Source of the DNA: Phycisphaerales bacterium
GTDB taxonomy: Bacteria > Planctomycetota > Phycisphaerae > Phycisphaerales > UBA1924
NCBI GenBank assembly: GCA_029260475.1
Contig: JAJDDE010000030.1
Coordinates: forward strand, 1-33,904
Direction: 5' to 3'
DNA: 33,904 nucleotides
Below are positions 7,331 to 14,533 of the stretch, one piece after another. How positions within the stretch are numbered: the stretch's first letter is position 1; every line of letters starts with the position of its first letter. The position numbers and the translations under genes are program-made. The notes beneath the pieces are model-generated. The model made no database searches. It was not told where the DNA came from and saw only the letters and a list, made by a program, of their open reading frames with translations.

Positions 7331-9154
7331 GATCGCGAGCGCACGATCGTGCGCCTCGTCGTAATACCGCCCGAGACGCGACCAGTCGAAGGCCTCCGCC
7401 CGAGACTCCACCTCGTTGCGCAGGGACACGCGCCCGCGCCGCTCGAGGCGGCAGAACGCCAACAGCCGGCGGGCGAGGTCCGCCGAGGCCTCCTCGAACG
7501 ATCGCCCGCGCCGCGTGAGCACCGTGAGGCCCCATTTATCGTGGTCCGCGAGGTGCTCCGCCGCATACCGCCCGAAGCCAGCGAGATCGCTCGTGATCGC
7601 CGGCACGCCCGACGCGATGCACTCCAGGGGCGTGTAGCCCCAGGGCTCGTACGCGCTCGGGAAGACGCCCAGATGGCAGCCGCGGACGAACTGCTCGTAC
7701 TCGATGCCCCACAGCGGGTTCACGGTGCTGATGAACCGCGGGTGGTACACCACCTTCACGGGGTCCTCTGCGCGGTTGTAGAGGCCGAGCTGCCGGATGT
7801 GGTTCAGCACTGGGTCGTGCTGCTCGTCCTCCAGGATGTGCGTGATCACGGGAGGCAGCCCCTCGCGGCGCAGCGCCTGCTGCGTGCGACGGAACCGCAG
7901 CGACCAGTACTGGCTCACCAGATCGTCGAGGTTCACCCGATCGCCCGAGGCCCCCCTCCGGAAGAGCTCGCTCTTCACCTCGTCCATCATCTCCTCGCAC
8001 ACCGAACCGAGCTCGGAGAGGATCGCCCGGTGGTGCAGCGCATCGGGGTTGATGGTGAGCGTCGGGCGGTCGGTAACGATGAAGAAGACCACGTTCGTTG
8101 GGAACTCGAACTCCTTGAGCTGCGCATTGAGACGGGCCATCGCCTCGAGACACATGTCGAACCCCTTGTTCTTGGGCTCGAAGCGGCCGCTCGTGAAGAA
8201 GTAGAGCGTGCGATCCAGGTCCATCTCGTAGCTGGGGAAGAAGTAGCCCATCACGAAACGATGGATCGCTTCCTTGTACGTCGCGTGCATCGTCTGGAAC
8301 TCGTGCCCGACGTCGAAGCGCTCCATGTTCAGGCCGTTGGGCACGATCGTGTCCGGCGCCCGCCCGAGCAGGCGAGCGCACTCCTCGCCAGTGATCGGCG
8401 AGACCGTCGTGAAGACGTGCGCGCCGTGCGCGCTGGCACGCTCGATCGCGTGCTGCGCCTTCACGTTGTACCGGGCCGCCTCAATGCTCTCGTCCGCCGT
8501 CGCCAGGTGGTCATAGAAGTGCTCGTCGTTGCTCGCCATGTACCGCCCGAGCAGCGTCGCGTGCGTGGTAAAAACCGTGCGGACCTCCTCCGCGTCACGC
8601 CTCAGCATGGGGATCGCCAGCCCCGACATCCACTCGTGGAAGTGCGCAAGGACACGGCGCGGCTTCTTCGCGCCGCCCTCCACGCGGGAGATCTCGCGGA
8701 TCACCTCGAACGCGCGCTGCGAAAAAGAGATCACGCTGTCCATCAACGGGTCGGCCCCGGGCAGTTCGATCGCGTAACGGTCCCAGACGCTGTACTTCGC
8801 GGCGGCCAGGTCCTCCGGCGACATCCGGTGCTCGACCAGCAGCACCCTCGGGGCCCCCGACACGAGCCACTCGCCGTGATGCACCACGATCCCCCGATCC
8901 GCGAGCGCCTTGAGGGCCGTCGCCATCCGACCCGCTGGCCGCTTGGGCTCGAACTCCAGGGGCGGCCCGCCCGGCGGGCAGGGCCCGAGCAGGCAGTACC
9001 GGCTCCCCCACCGCTCGACCATGCGGGGCGCCTTGGAGCGGATGACCTGATAGATCCCGCCGACCTTGTTGCAGACCTCCCACGCGCACTCGATGAGCGT
9101 CGCGCCGGAGGCGTCTTGGGGCGGGGTGGTCGGTGCGTCGCTCACGCCTCCCAC
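7325..9154 (-). CDS. Glycogen synthase, GT3 (eukaryote-type) family
   Basis: This 609-aa protein carries the GT3 hallmarks rather than those of bacterial GT5 GlgA. Near the N terminus is WEVCNKVGGIYQVIRSKA; near the C terminus is YEPWGYTPLEC with the E-x7-E pair (E503, E511), then SDLAGFGRY and FDWSRLGRYY. GT3 enzymes extend alpha-1,4-glucan chains from UDP-glucose in the cytoplasm. An arginine-rich RRGRVSLRN (about 572-580) occupies the place of the glucose-6-phosphate-sensing Arg cluster of eukaryotic enzymes, but with fewer arginines. The GTG start at 9154 is 4 bp after the stop of the sigma-factor gene, so the two are probably cotranscribed. A second GTG at 9145 is an alternative start. 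Confidence 0.9.
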   Translation of the reverse strand: MGGVSDAPTTPPQDASGATLIECAWEVCNKVGGIYQVIRSKAPRMVERWGSRYCLLGPCPPGGPPLEFEPKRPAGRMATALKALADRGIVVHHGEWLVSGAPRVLLVEHRMSPEDLAAAKYSVWDRYAIELPGADPLMDSVISFSQRAFEVIREISRVEGGAKKPRRVLAHFHEWMSGLAIPMLRRDAEEVRTVFTTHATLLGRYMASNDEHFYDHLATADESIEAARYNVKAQHAIERASAHGAHVFTTVSPITGEECARLLGRAPDTIVPNGLNMERFDVGHEFQTMHATYKEAIHRFVMGYFFPSYEMDLDRTLYFFTSGRFEPKNKGFDMCLEAMARLNAQLKEFEFPTNVVFFIVTDRPTLTINPDALHHRAILSELGSVCEEMMDEVKSELFRRGASGDRVNLDDLVSQYWSLRFRRTQQALRREGLPPVITHILEDEQHDPVLNHIRQLGLYNRAEDPVKVVYHPRFISTVNPLWGIEYEQFVRGCHLGVFPSAYEPWGYTPLECIASGVPAITSDLAGFGRYAAEHLADHDKWGLTVLTRRGRSFEEASADLARRLLAFCRLERRGRVSLRNEVESRAEAFDWSRLGRYYDEAHDRALAIA

Positions 9155-9158
9155 TGTA

Positions 9159-9674
9159 TCAAGCCGCGTTCACGCTCTCGCTCTCGTTCCGGTGTACGTG
9201 CTCCCCGATCTTGCGGAGGCCACGGTACTTCCAGTTGGTGAGCGTGGTCACGCGCACGCCCAGAGCGGTCGAGGCGTCCTTGAGCGAGAGCTCGGCGCAG
9301 ACGGTGAGCCGCACCGCGTCACGTTCGTGGTCCGGCAGCGCGTCGAGGCACCGCTTGAGCGCGATGTCCTGCGGCGCTTCGGACGACCGCGCCACGCGGG
9401 CCTGCGCCTCACGCATGCGCTCCACCAGAAGATCACGCGAACGCGTCGCGCGGACCTCTTTGCGGTGCAGACCACGCACAAGGTTGTGCGCCGCCTTGAG
9501 CAGGTAGCTCACGCTGATCGTGCGGTCCTCGAGCGCTTCCACGCACATCAGACGCGCGAACACTTCCTGTGTCACGTCTTCTGCGGTCGCCTGATCCGTG
9601 AGCTGGCGCGCGAAGGCCAGCACACGCGCGTAATACCGATCGGCGAGTCCTTCCACCAATAGGGCACGAGACAT
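9159..9674 (-). CDS. ECF-like RNA polymerase sigma factor
   Basis: Region 2 is recognisable in YYARVLAFARQLTDQATAED followed by VTQEVFARLM, and region 4 in ALPDHERDAVRLTV followed by a helix-turn-helix with VTTLTNWKYRGLRKI. I chose the ATG at 9674 (171 aa, MSRALL) because AGGAG lies 9 nt upstream; the frame stays open to 9833, but that extension has no family features. The charged linker between the regions (about 75-110) is longer and more Arg-rich than in many ECF factors. No anti-sigma factor is encoded beside it. The GT3 glycogen synthase gene follows at once, an unusual partner, so glycogen synthesis may be linked to the same stimulus (inference). Confidence 0.85.
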   Translation of the reverse strand: MSRALLVEGLADRYYARVLAFARQLTDQATAEDVTQEVFARLMCVEALEDRTISVSYLLKAAHNLVRGLHRKEVRATRSRDLLVERMREAQARVARSSEAPQDIALKRCLDALPDHERDAVRLTVCAELSLKDASTALGVRVTTLTNWKYRGLRKIGEHVHRNESESVNAA

Positions 9675-9834
9675 ATCCATCATCTCCTGCGTCGATCGGT
9701 GGCCATGTATCAGTGGGGCGCCACCACAACGCCCCTCACACCACCCGGCCCTGCCGACCGACGAGTACGCAAGATAGTCGGGATGCGCGCGTACGCCATA
9801 GGGTTTCTCACCCGGTTCTGTCATCTTTTTCACA

Positions 9835-9855
9835 TGTTGTCACGACGCTACAACA
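9835..9855. promoter_or_regulatory. Inverted repeat TGTTGT-N9-ACAACA, operator candidate
   Basis: Exact 6-bp arms are separated by 9 bp, in an AT-richer stretch about 160 bp upstream of the chosen sigma-factor start. The spacing is compatible with a dimeric DNA-binding protein. There is no other support. Confidence 0.25.
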
Positions 9856-10001
9856 CTTTGTCCACATCGTTACCGACGCCAACCGACAGCGCACCAACTG
9901 CGCGTGCCATCGATAACAATCAGGACGTGTGCAACGCGCACGAACTTGTTGCTTGCGGGCTGACGAACTCGCCCGCGCGCCGCGTTGTCCCGGTGCGTCT
10001 C

Positions 10002-10058
10002 ACGCCGTTCGCGGCGTCTTGCACTCGCCACCCGCCGGCGGAGCATCCGACGGGTGGC
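10002..10058 (+). other. Two consecutive hairpins, possible terminator or ncRNA 3' end
   Basis: The first hairpin is ACGCCG-TTCG-CGGCGT (10002-10017), a 6-bp stem closed by a UUCG tetraloop. The second (10027-10058) has an 8-bp stem GCCACCCG/CGGGTGGC, one C-A mismatch, three more pairs and an 8-nt loop; it is followed by CTTTAT. The pair resembles the end of a transcript read on the plus strand, although no convincing gene precedes it. The second hairpin ends 5 nt before the possible small ORF at 10063. Confidence 0.35.
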
Positions 10059-10062
10059 CTTT

Positions 10063-10260
10063 ATGGCCCGGCAGTCAGTACACACCAGGCGCCCACGCGC
10101 GCTGCGCTCAACGGAGCGCCGGCCGGGCACCAGACGCGAAGCCTCGCACCGCGAGAGCGTCGCCCGTGTGGAGATCACGCGCGAGGAGATCGCGATGCTC
10201 CTGGGCCTCCACCCGCTCCCCCCATCGACGCACCCCAAAACGAACAACGCCGAGCGATGA
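10063..10260 (+). CDS. Possible small protein (65 aa), unrecognised
   Basis: A short frame starts at ATG 10063 and encodes a basic protein: an Arg-rich N-terminal half, then RESVARVEITREEIAMLLGL, which could form an amphipathic helix, and a Pro-rich tail. In the second half nearly all codons end in G or C, as in the real genes of this window. The Shine-Dalgarno is weak (GGTGG, 5 nt). Its stop overlaps the inverted repeat that probably terminates tRNA-Tyr on the other strand. I do not recognise a family, and a chance frame in GC-rich DNA is quite possible. Confidence 0.3.
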   Translation: MARQSVHTRRPRALRSTERRPGTRREASHRESVARVEITREEIAMLLGLHPLPPSTHPKTNNAER

Positions 10261-10271
10261 ACGCTCGGCGT
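10247..10271 (-). terminator. Intrinsic terminator of tRNA-Tyr
   Basis: A perfect 10-bp inverted repeat (ACGCCGAGCG / CGCTCGGCGT) with a 5-nt loop begins 11 nt after the tRNA 3' end when read on the minus strand. It is followed by TGTTCGTTTTGG, an interrupted T-rich tail. This fits a Rho-independent terminator for the tRNA transcript. Confidence 0.7.
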
Positions 10272-10282
10272 CGGTCGTGAAG

Positions 10283-10365
10283 TGGGCGTGAGAGGATTCG
10301 AACCTCTGAAGGCGTACGCCAGCAGATTTACAGTCTGCCCCCTTTGTCCACTTGGGTACACGCCC
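10283..10365 (-). tRNA. tRNA-Tyr (GTA)
   Basis: Read on the minus strand, the 83-nt gene folds with acceptor GGGCGTG/CACGCCC, a D arm starting at TACCCAAGTGG, anticodon stem CAGA/TCTG around CTGTAAA (anticodon GTA), a long variable arm (about CTGGCGTACGCCTTCAG) typical of bacterial tRNA-Tyr, and a T arm with GGTTCGAATCC. The discriminator is A and CCA is not encoded. It lies 61 bp after the M29 aminopeptidase stop as laid out on the map, but reads in the same direction ahead of a terminator. Confidence 0.95.
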
Positions 10366-10426
10366 GGGTGAGGGGACGATGGTAGACACCCCCCCGAGGG
10401 GCGGCAAACCGGTCAATCCAAGGACG

Positions 10427-11581
10427 TCACACCCCCGGGTTGGGCCACCCCTCGGGCAGGAAGCGCCCGTCCTTGTGGAAGACCTCGCCGTCGGCCTCGA
10501 TGCTGCCGCCCGGCCCACGCTCGCCGCCCCGGAGGTCGCAGACCATGTCCCAGTGCAGGGCCGACTCGTTGCTGCTCCCGCTCTCCGGGTACCCCGCGCC
10601 GACCGCGGCGTGGAACGTCCCGCCGATCTTCTCGTCGAAGAGGGTGTTCTTCGAGTAATCGGTGATGGCGTAATTCGTGCCGATGGCGATCTCGCCCAGT
10701 GTGCGCGCGCCGGCGTCCTGGTCCAGCATCGCGATCAGGAACGCCTCGTTCTTCGTCGCGCTCGCCTCGACGACGCGCCCGCCCTCGAACTTCAGTCGAA
10801 CACCCTCCACCTCGCGCCCGTTGTGGACCGCGGGGAACGTGTAGCAGACAACGCCCTCCACGCCCTGAGGCCCCGCGAAGACCTCCCCATCCGGGAAGTT
10901 GGCGTCGCCCGCGCAGTTGATCCAATTCGCGCCGTCCACGCTCACCGTGAGGTCTGTCTCGCCGAAACGATCGCAGGCGGGGCGCCGGAAACGGACTTCC
11001 TGCTTCGTGTTCAGCCAATCGCAGACCTTCTGCTGGCGATGCATGATCTGTGTCCAGCTCGCAGCCGGGTCCGCATGATCGAGCAGGCCCGCTTTGAAGA
11101 CGAACTCCTCGTACGCGTCGAGGCTCATCTCCGCGTCCTGTGCGCTCGCCTCGGTCGGGAACTGCGTGCCGACCCATCGCAGCGTGCCTTCGCCCTCACG
11201 CTCCATGAATCGCTTCATGAACGGCGCCCGGCGCTTGCTGAACGCCGCGGCTCTCGATGCCTCCACGCCCGAGCCGCTGCGCGTGTTCCGCTCCGCCCAA
11301 TAGGCGATCCGCACGTCGCACTCGTTGATGAAGCTCATGACGTAGGGCGGGAGGTGCGCGAGCTGCTCTTCCGAACCCTTGGCGAGCATCGCGTCGTCCA
11401 TGCCGCTGTCCTTGGCGTACCAGAAGGGGTGCCCTCCCGCCGCCAGCACGCGATCGAAAATGGCCCTGGCGAGCGGACGCCCGATGAGGTCGCCCTCGAT
11501 GAGCACCTTCTCGCCCGGCTTGACCTTGGTGGAGTAGGCGACGAGCACGTCGGCCAGGCGTTCGAGTCGTTGGTCGCGCAT
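10427..11581 (-). CDS. M29-family aminopeptidase
   Basis: This 384-aa protein matches the thermophilic metalloprotease family M29 (AmpS/aminopeptidase II), cytoplasmic dimers that remove N-terminal residues with two divalent metal ions. Visible family motifs are NFPDGEVFAGP in the middle, GEIAIGTNYAI near 296 (E297), DEKIGGTFHAAVG (H324) and ESALHWDMV (H343, D345), which supply the metal ligands. The length is close to the usual 370-415 aa. The ATG has AAAGGA 9 nt upstream. It is divergent from the Skp-like pair over a 173-bp gap. No partner gene suggests a specific substrate, so general peptide turnover is likely. Confidence 0.92.
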   Translation of the reverse strand: MRDQRLERLADVLVAYSTKVKPGEKVLIEGDLIGRPLARAIFDRVLAAGGHPFWYAKDSGMDDAMLAKGSEEQLAHLPPYVMSFINECDVRIAYWAERNTRSGSGVEASRAAAFSKRRAPFMKRFMEREGEGTLRWVGTQFPTEASAQDAEMSLDAYEEFVFKAGLLDHADPAASWTQIMHRQQKVCDWLNTKQEVRFRRPACDRFGETDLTVSVDGANWINCAGDANFPDGEVFAGPQGVEGVVCYTFPAVHNGREVEGVRLKFEGGRVVEASATKNEAFLIAMLDQDAGARTLGEIAIGTNYAITDYSKNTLFDEKIGGTFHAAVGAGYPESGSSNESALHWDMVCDLRGGERGPGGSIEADGEVFHKDGRFLPEGWPNPGV

Positions 11582-11754
11582 GGGCGTAGGTCCTTTCAGA
11601 GGAAGCGGTTGCAGCGTGAGAGAGGGCGATCGGTAGGACGCTCTGAAGCGGACCTGTGCCGAAGGGCCGGTCCGTCTACGCTACCCGATCGCGCGAGCGC
11701 CGCCCGGCGTCCCCGACCGAATCCGCCTCACACTCCTCGAAGGACACCCTTCCC

Positions 11755-12372
11755 ATGCGCACCGCCCCGATCTTCCTCGCCGCCATCGCGTCGAGCGTCG
11801 TCACGCTCCTCGGCTTCCAACTCCTCAGCGGCACCCCCGCGACCGCACGCCCGATGGTCGCCGAGGGCGACATCGCGATCTGCGACGTCGCGACCCTCTC
11901 CGAGGACATGATGGACTCCGACCGCTACCTGCCCCAACGCGAGCAGAAGCGCGAGGACTTGCAGACGGAACTGCTCCTCCCGCTCGAGAACCTCGCCAAG
12001 CAGCTCGAAGCCGACTTCACCGCCGCCCAAGCCGCGGACGATCAGGCGAAGATGCAGGCGCTCCAGGGCCAGTTCATGCAGCTCCAGCAGCAGGCGCAGC
12101 AAGCGCAGCAAGACTTCCAGCAGCAGCTCCAGCAGTTCATCGCCGAGCAGTTCAAGGACGCGTACAACCAGATCGTCGAGTCCGCCCAGGCGATCGGCGA
12201 GGACCTCGGGTACAGCTACGTCGCCGCGAGCAGCCCCCCCACGGCTGAGTTCGAGGACGAGTCCTTCGCGGACCTGCTGACCGAGGTGCTCAGCCGCACC
12301 TACGTATCGTTCCCCGACGGCGTAGACATCACCGCCGACGTGCGCGACGACCTGAATCTGGACGCCGAATAA
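11755..12372 (+). CDS. OmpH/Skp-like periplasmic protein, first of a tandem pair
   Basis: This 205-aa protein has a signal peptide (about residues 1-31, hydrophobic IFLAAIASSVVTLLGF and an ATA cleavage region). It continues with a short strand, AICDV, then a long Gln/Glu-rich coiled coil (about 60-150, many QQ pairs) and a closing strand region. This is the layout of OmpH/Skp chaperones, which hold unfolded outer-membrane proteins in the periplasm as trimers. The ATG at 11755 is preferred because it begins the signal peptide; AAGGA lies 10 nt upstream. The C terminus ITADVRDDLNLD is nearly identical to the end of the next gene, so they are paralogues. A TACGCT at 11677-11682 could be its -10. 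Confidence 0.72.
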   Translation: MRTAPIFLAAIASSVVTLLGFQLLSGTPATARPMVAEGDIAICDVATLSEDMMDSDRYLPQREQKREDLQTELLLPLENLAKQLEADFTAAQAADDQAKMQALQGQFMQLQQQAQQAQQDFQQQLQQFIAEQFKDAYNQIVESAQAIGEDLGYSYVAASSPPTAEFEDESFADLLTEVLSRTYVSFPDGVDITADVRDDLNLDAE

Positions 12373-12430
12373 GCACCCCCGCCCCGGCGGCTGGCCCCCT
12401 TCCCCACCACTCGAAACGAGGAGTGTTCCT

Positions 12431-13024
12431 ATGCGCACCGAACGCGTGATGATCGTGGCCCTGACGCTGGGCGTCGTCACCCTGGCCCTCCGCCCGGCGG
12501 TCCCCGCCGCCGTCGCGACGGGCGAGGACGAGACCTTCAACCTCGCGGTCTGCGCCGTGCCGACGATCGTCAACGAGCTGATGGCCTCCGAACGCTTCGC
12601 CGAAGCGCGCGAGGACCTGGCCGACGACTTCGAGGACCAGCGCAAGGACCTCGAGGAGCGTCTCGAGCAGATCTCCGAGCAGGCCCAGGGCATGGAGCCC
12701 GACGACCCGGCCCTCCCCGCGATGGGTCAGGAGTTCAACGAGATCCGGCAGGAGCTCTTCCGCCTTCGCAGCGAGTTCGAGACGGATTCCACCGCCCTGC
12801 AAGCGCGGCACCTCGCAGAGAGCTACGAGCTTGCGCGCGCGAGCGCCGTCGCGATCGGCGAGGAGCTGGGGTACGACTTCGTGATCGCGTCGGGCTCGCC
12901 CGACGAGGACCTGAACAAGACGGACTCCGCCGCCCTGCTGGGCCAGCTCTCGCGACGTCCGATGCTCAAGTTCCCCGAGAACCACGACATCACCGACGAC
13001 GTGCGCGACGACCTGAACCTCTGA
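12431..13024 (+). CDS. OmpH/Skp-like periplasmic protein, second of a tandem pair
   Basis: This 197-aa protein has a signal peptide (about 1-30), an AVCAV strand at the position where the first copy has AICDV, an acidic coiled coil (about 55-125) and the ending ITDDVRDDLNL. Order and ending match the preceding gene, but the coiled coil has changed from Gln-rich to Glu/Arg-rich. GAGGAG lies 7 nt before the ATG, a stronger ribosome site than that of the first copy, and the genes are 58 bp apart. An OmpH/Skp-like chaperone role in outer-membrane biogenesis is likely; division of labour between the two copies is inference. Confidence 0.72.
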   Translation: MRTERVMIVALTLGVVTLALRPAVPAAVATGEDETFNLAVCAVPTIVNELMASERFAEAREDLADDFEDQRKDLEERLEQISEQAQGMEPDDPALPAMGQEFNEIRQELFRLRSEFETDSTALQARHLAESYELARASAVAIGEELGYDFVIASGSPDEDLNKTDSAALLGQLSRRPMLKFPENHDITDDVRDDLNL

Positions 13025-13034
13025 GCACCGTTGT

Positions 13035-14363
13035 TCACCCGCCCGAGCGCAGGCGCTTGACCTCTTCGAGCCGGCGCTTCAGCTCCGCCTCGAAGCCGGT
13101 CTCCGTCGGCTCGTAGTACACGCGCCCCTCTTCGATCAGGCGCTGGTCCGAGACAGGCCCGATCGAGCTCATGCGCTCGCTGTCGTGCGCGTAGGCGTAG
13201 CCCTCGCTCTGGGCCTTGGTCGTGTCGCGCAGATAGAGCGGTATCCGCGAGGTGTTGCCCTCGCGCACGTCCTTCATCGCCCGATTGATCGCGACGTAGC
13301 TCCGGTTGCTCTTGGGCGCCAGCGCGAGATAGATCGCGCACTGGCCCAGCGTGATGCGGCACTCGGGCATCCCCAGGCGCTCGCACAGCTCCCAGGCACT
13401 GGCCGCGACCATGATCGCACGCGGGTCGGCGTTCCCGATGTCTTCGGACGCGAGGATCGCCAGCCGGCGTGCGATGAAGCGCGGGTCCTCGCCCGCCTCC
13501 AGCATCAAGCCAAGCCAATAGATCGCGGCGTCCGGGTCGCTGCCTCGCACGCTCTTGATGAGCGCGCTCGCGTGGTCGTAGTGCTGGTCCCCGTCGCGGT
13601 CGTACAGCACCGCCTTCTGCTGGATGGACTGCTCGGCGTCCACCATCGCGATGCGCACGGGTGCGTCCTTCGGGGCGGACAGCACCGCGAGTTCGAGCGC
13701 GTTGAGCGCACGCCGGGCGTCGCCGTCCGCCATGGTCGCCCAGTGCGCGTAGGCGTCGTCGTCCACCGCGATGTCCATGCCAGGGAACGCACGCTCGTCG
13801 GATGTCGCGCGTTGGAGCGCACGGACCACGTCCTCGTGCGTCAGCGGCTCCAGGCGGAACAGTGTCGAGCGGCTCACGAGCGCGCTGTTGACCGCGAAGA
13901 GCGGGTTCTCCGTCGTCACGCCCACGAGGATCACCACGCCCTGCTCCACGTCCTCCAGCAGCACGTCCTGTTGGCTCTTGCTGAAACGGTGGATCTCGTC
14001 GAGGATCAGCACCGTCCGCTGCCCGGTGTCCTCCAGCCGGCGGGTAGCGCCCTCGACAATCTCGCGCACGCGCTTCACCCCCACGCTCGCGGCGTTCTCG
14101 CGCACGCTGGTCATCCCCGCCTCGGTCGCGATGAGCTGGGCGAGGGTCGTCTTGCCGGTGCCGGGCGGGCCGTGAAGGAGGATGGAGGTGATGCGCCCCG
14201 CGTCGATCATCCGCCTGAGCATGGTCGGGCGACCGTCCTCGGACGGGCCCACGATGTGGGCCTGCCCCACGAACTCCGCGAAGCTGCGCGGACGGACGCG
14301 GACCGCCAGCGGCTGGGCCGCCTCTCGCCTGGCGCGTCGTTCTCCTGACCAGAGGTCGTTCAC
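13035..14363 (-). CDS. rarA: Replication-associated recombination protein RarA (MgsA)
   Basis: This 442-aa AAA+ ATPase has a conserved N-terminal segment PRSFAEFVGQAHIVG (25-39), Walker A GPPGTGKT (65-72), Walker B LILDEIHRF (119-127), sensor 1 TTEN (150-153) and the family's C-terminal tetramerisation region with YWLGLMLEAGEDPRFIARRL and the SNRSYVAINRAM segment. RarA acts at stalled replication forks together with SSB and RecA. The length is normal. The start is a GTG (14361-14363) with AGAGGG close upstream. It converges on the second Skp-like gene with 10 bp between them, and is divergent from glmS. Confidence 0.95.
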   Translation of the reverse strand: MNDLWSGERRARREAAQPLAVRVRPRSFAEFVGQAHIVGPSEDGRPTMLRRMIDAGRITSILLHGPPGTGKTTLAQLIATEAGMTSVRENAASVGVKRVREIVEGATRRLEDTGQRTVLILDEIHRFSKSQQDVLLEDVEQGVVILVGVTTENPLFAVNSALVSRSTLFRLEPLTHEDVVRALQRATSDERAFPGMDIAVDDDAYAHWATMADGDARRALNALELAVLSAPKDAPVRIAMVDAEQSIQQKAVLYDRDGDQHYDHASALIKSVRGSDPDAAIYWLGLMLEAGEDPRFIARRLAILASEDIGNADPRAIMVAASAWELCERLGMPECRITLGQCAIYLALAPKSNRSYVAINRAMKDVREGNTSRIPLYLRDTTKAQSEGYAYAHDSERMSSIGPVSDQRLIEEGRVYYEPTETGFEAELKRRLEEVKRLRSGG

Positions 14364-14533
14364 GAGCCCTCTTTCGGGGGTGAAAGGGTCATCCGGGGTG
14401 CATCGGGCGGGTGATCGGACCGATGGTGTGTTCGTGCTGGCGACGGGCGTACCCTCGCTCCAGCGAACGCTCCGACCGTCGGCGTCGTACGCACACGCAG
14501 ACGCCAGACGCGTCCACCAAGGAGGGTAGGCCT

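Larger units (their letters stand above)
9675..10062. other. 388-bp intergenic region with structured DNA, no clear gene
   Basis: No frame here looks coding. It contains an inverted repeat (9835-9855) upstream of the sigma gene, a minus-strand TATCTT at about 9773-9778 that could be a -10, and two consecutive hairpins at 10002-10058. The part at 9790-9930 is noticeably less GC-rich than the surroundings, as expected of a promoter region. An unannotated small RNA ending at the second hairpin is possible. Confidence 0.4.

Noticed and set aside
7349-9241. A 630-codon open frame on the plus strand opposite the glycogen synthase
   Set aside because: It is the mirror of a clear GT3 gene. The peptide is rich in Arg, His and Val-type residues and has no family motif; long antisense frames are expected at this GC.
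9699-10280. A 193-codon plus-strand frame before tRNA-Tyr
   Set aside because: No ribosome site, Pro/Thr/Arg-rich text, and it runs through hairpins and promoter-like DNA.
10352-11911. A 519-codon plus-strand frame across the M29 gene
   Set aside because: It is antisense to a conserved peptidase and runs out of frame into the Skp-like gene.
14364-14533. glmS ribozyme or riboswitch in the glmS leader
   Set aside because: The glmS ribozyme is known mainly from Firmicutes. No conserved core was recognised in these 170 bp and the Shine-Dalgarno is accessible.
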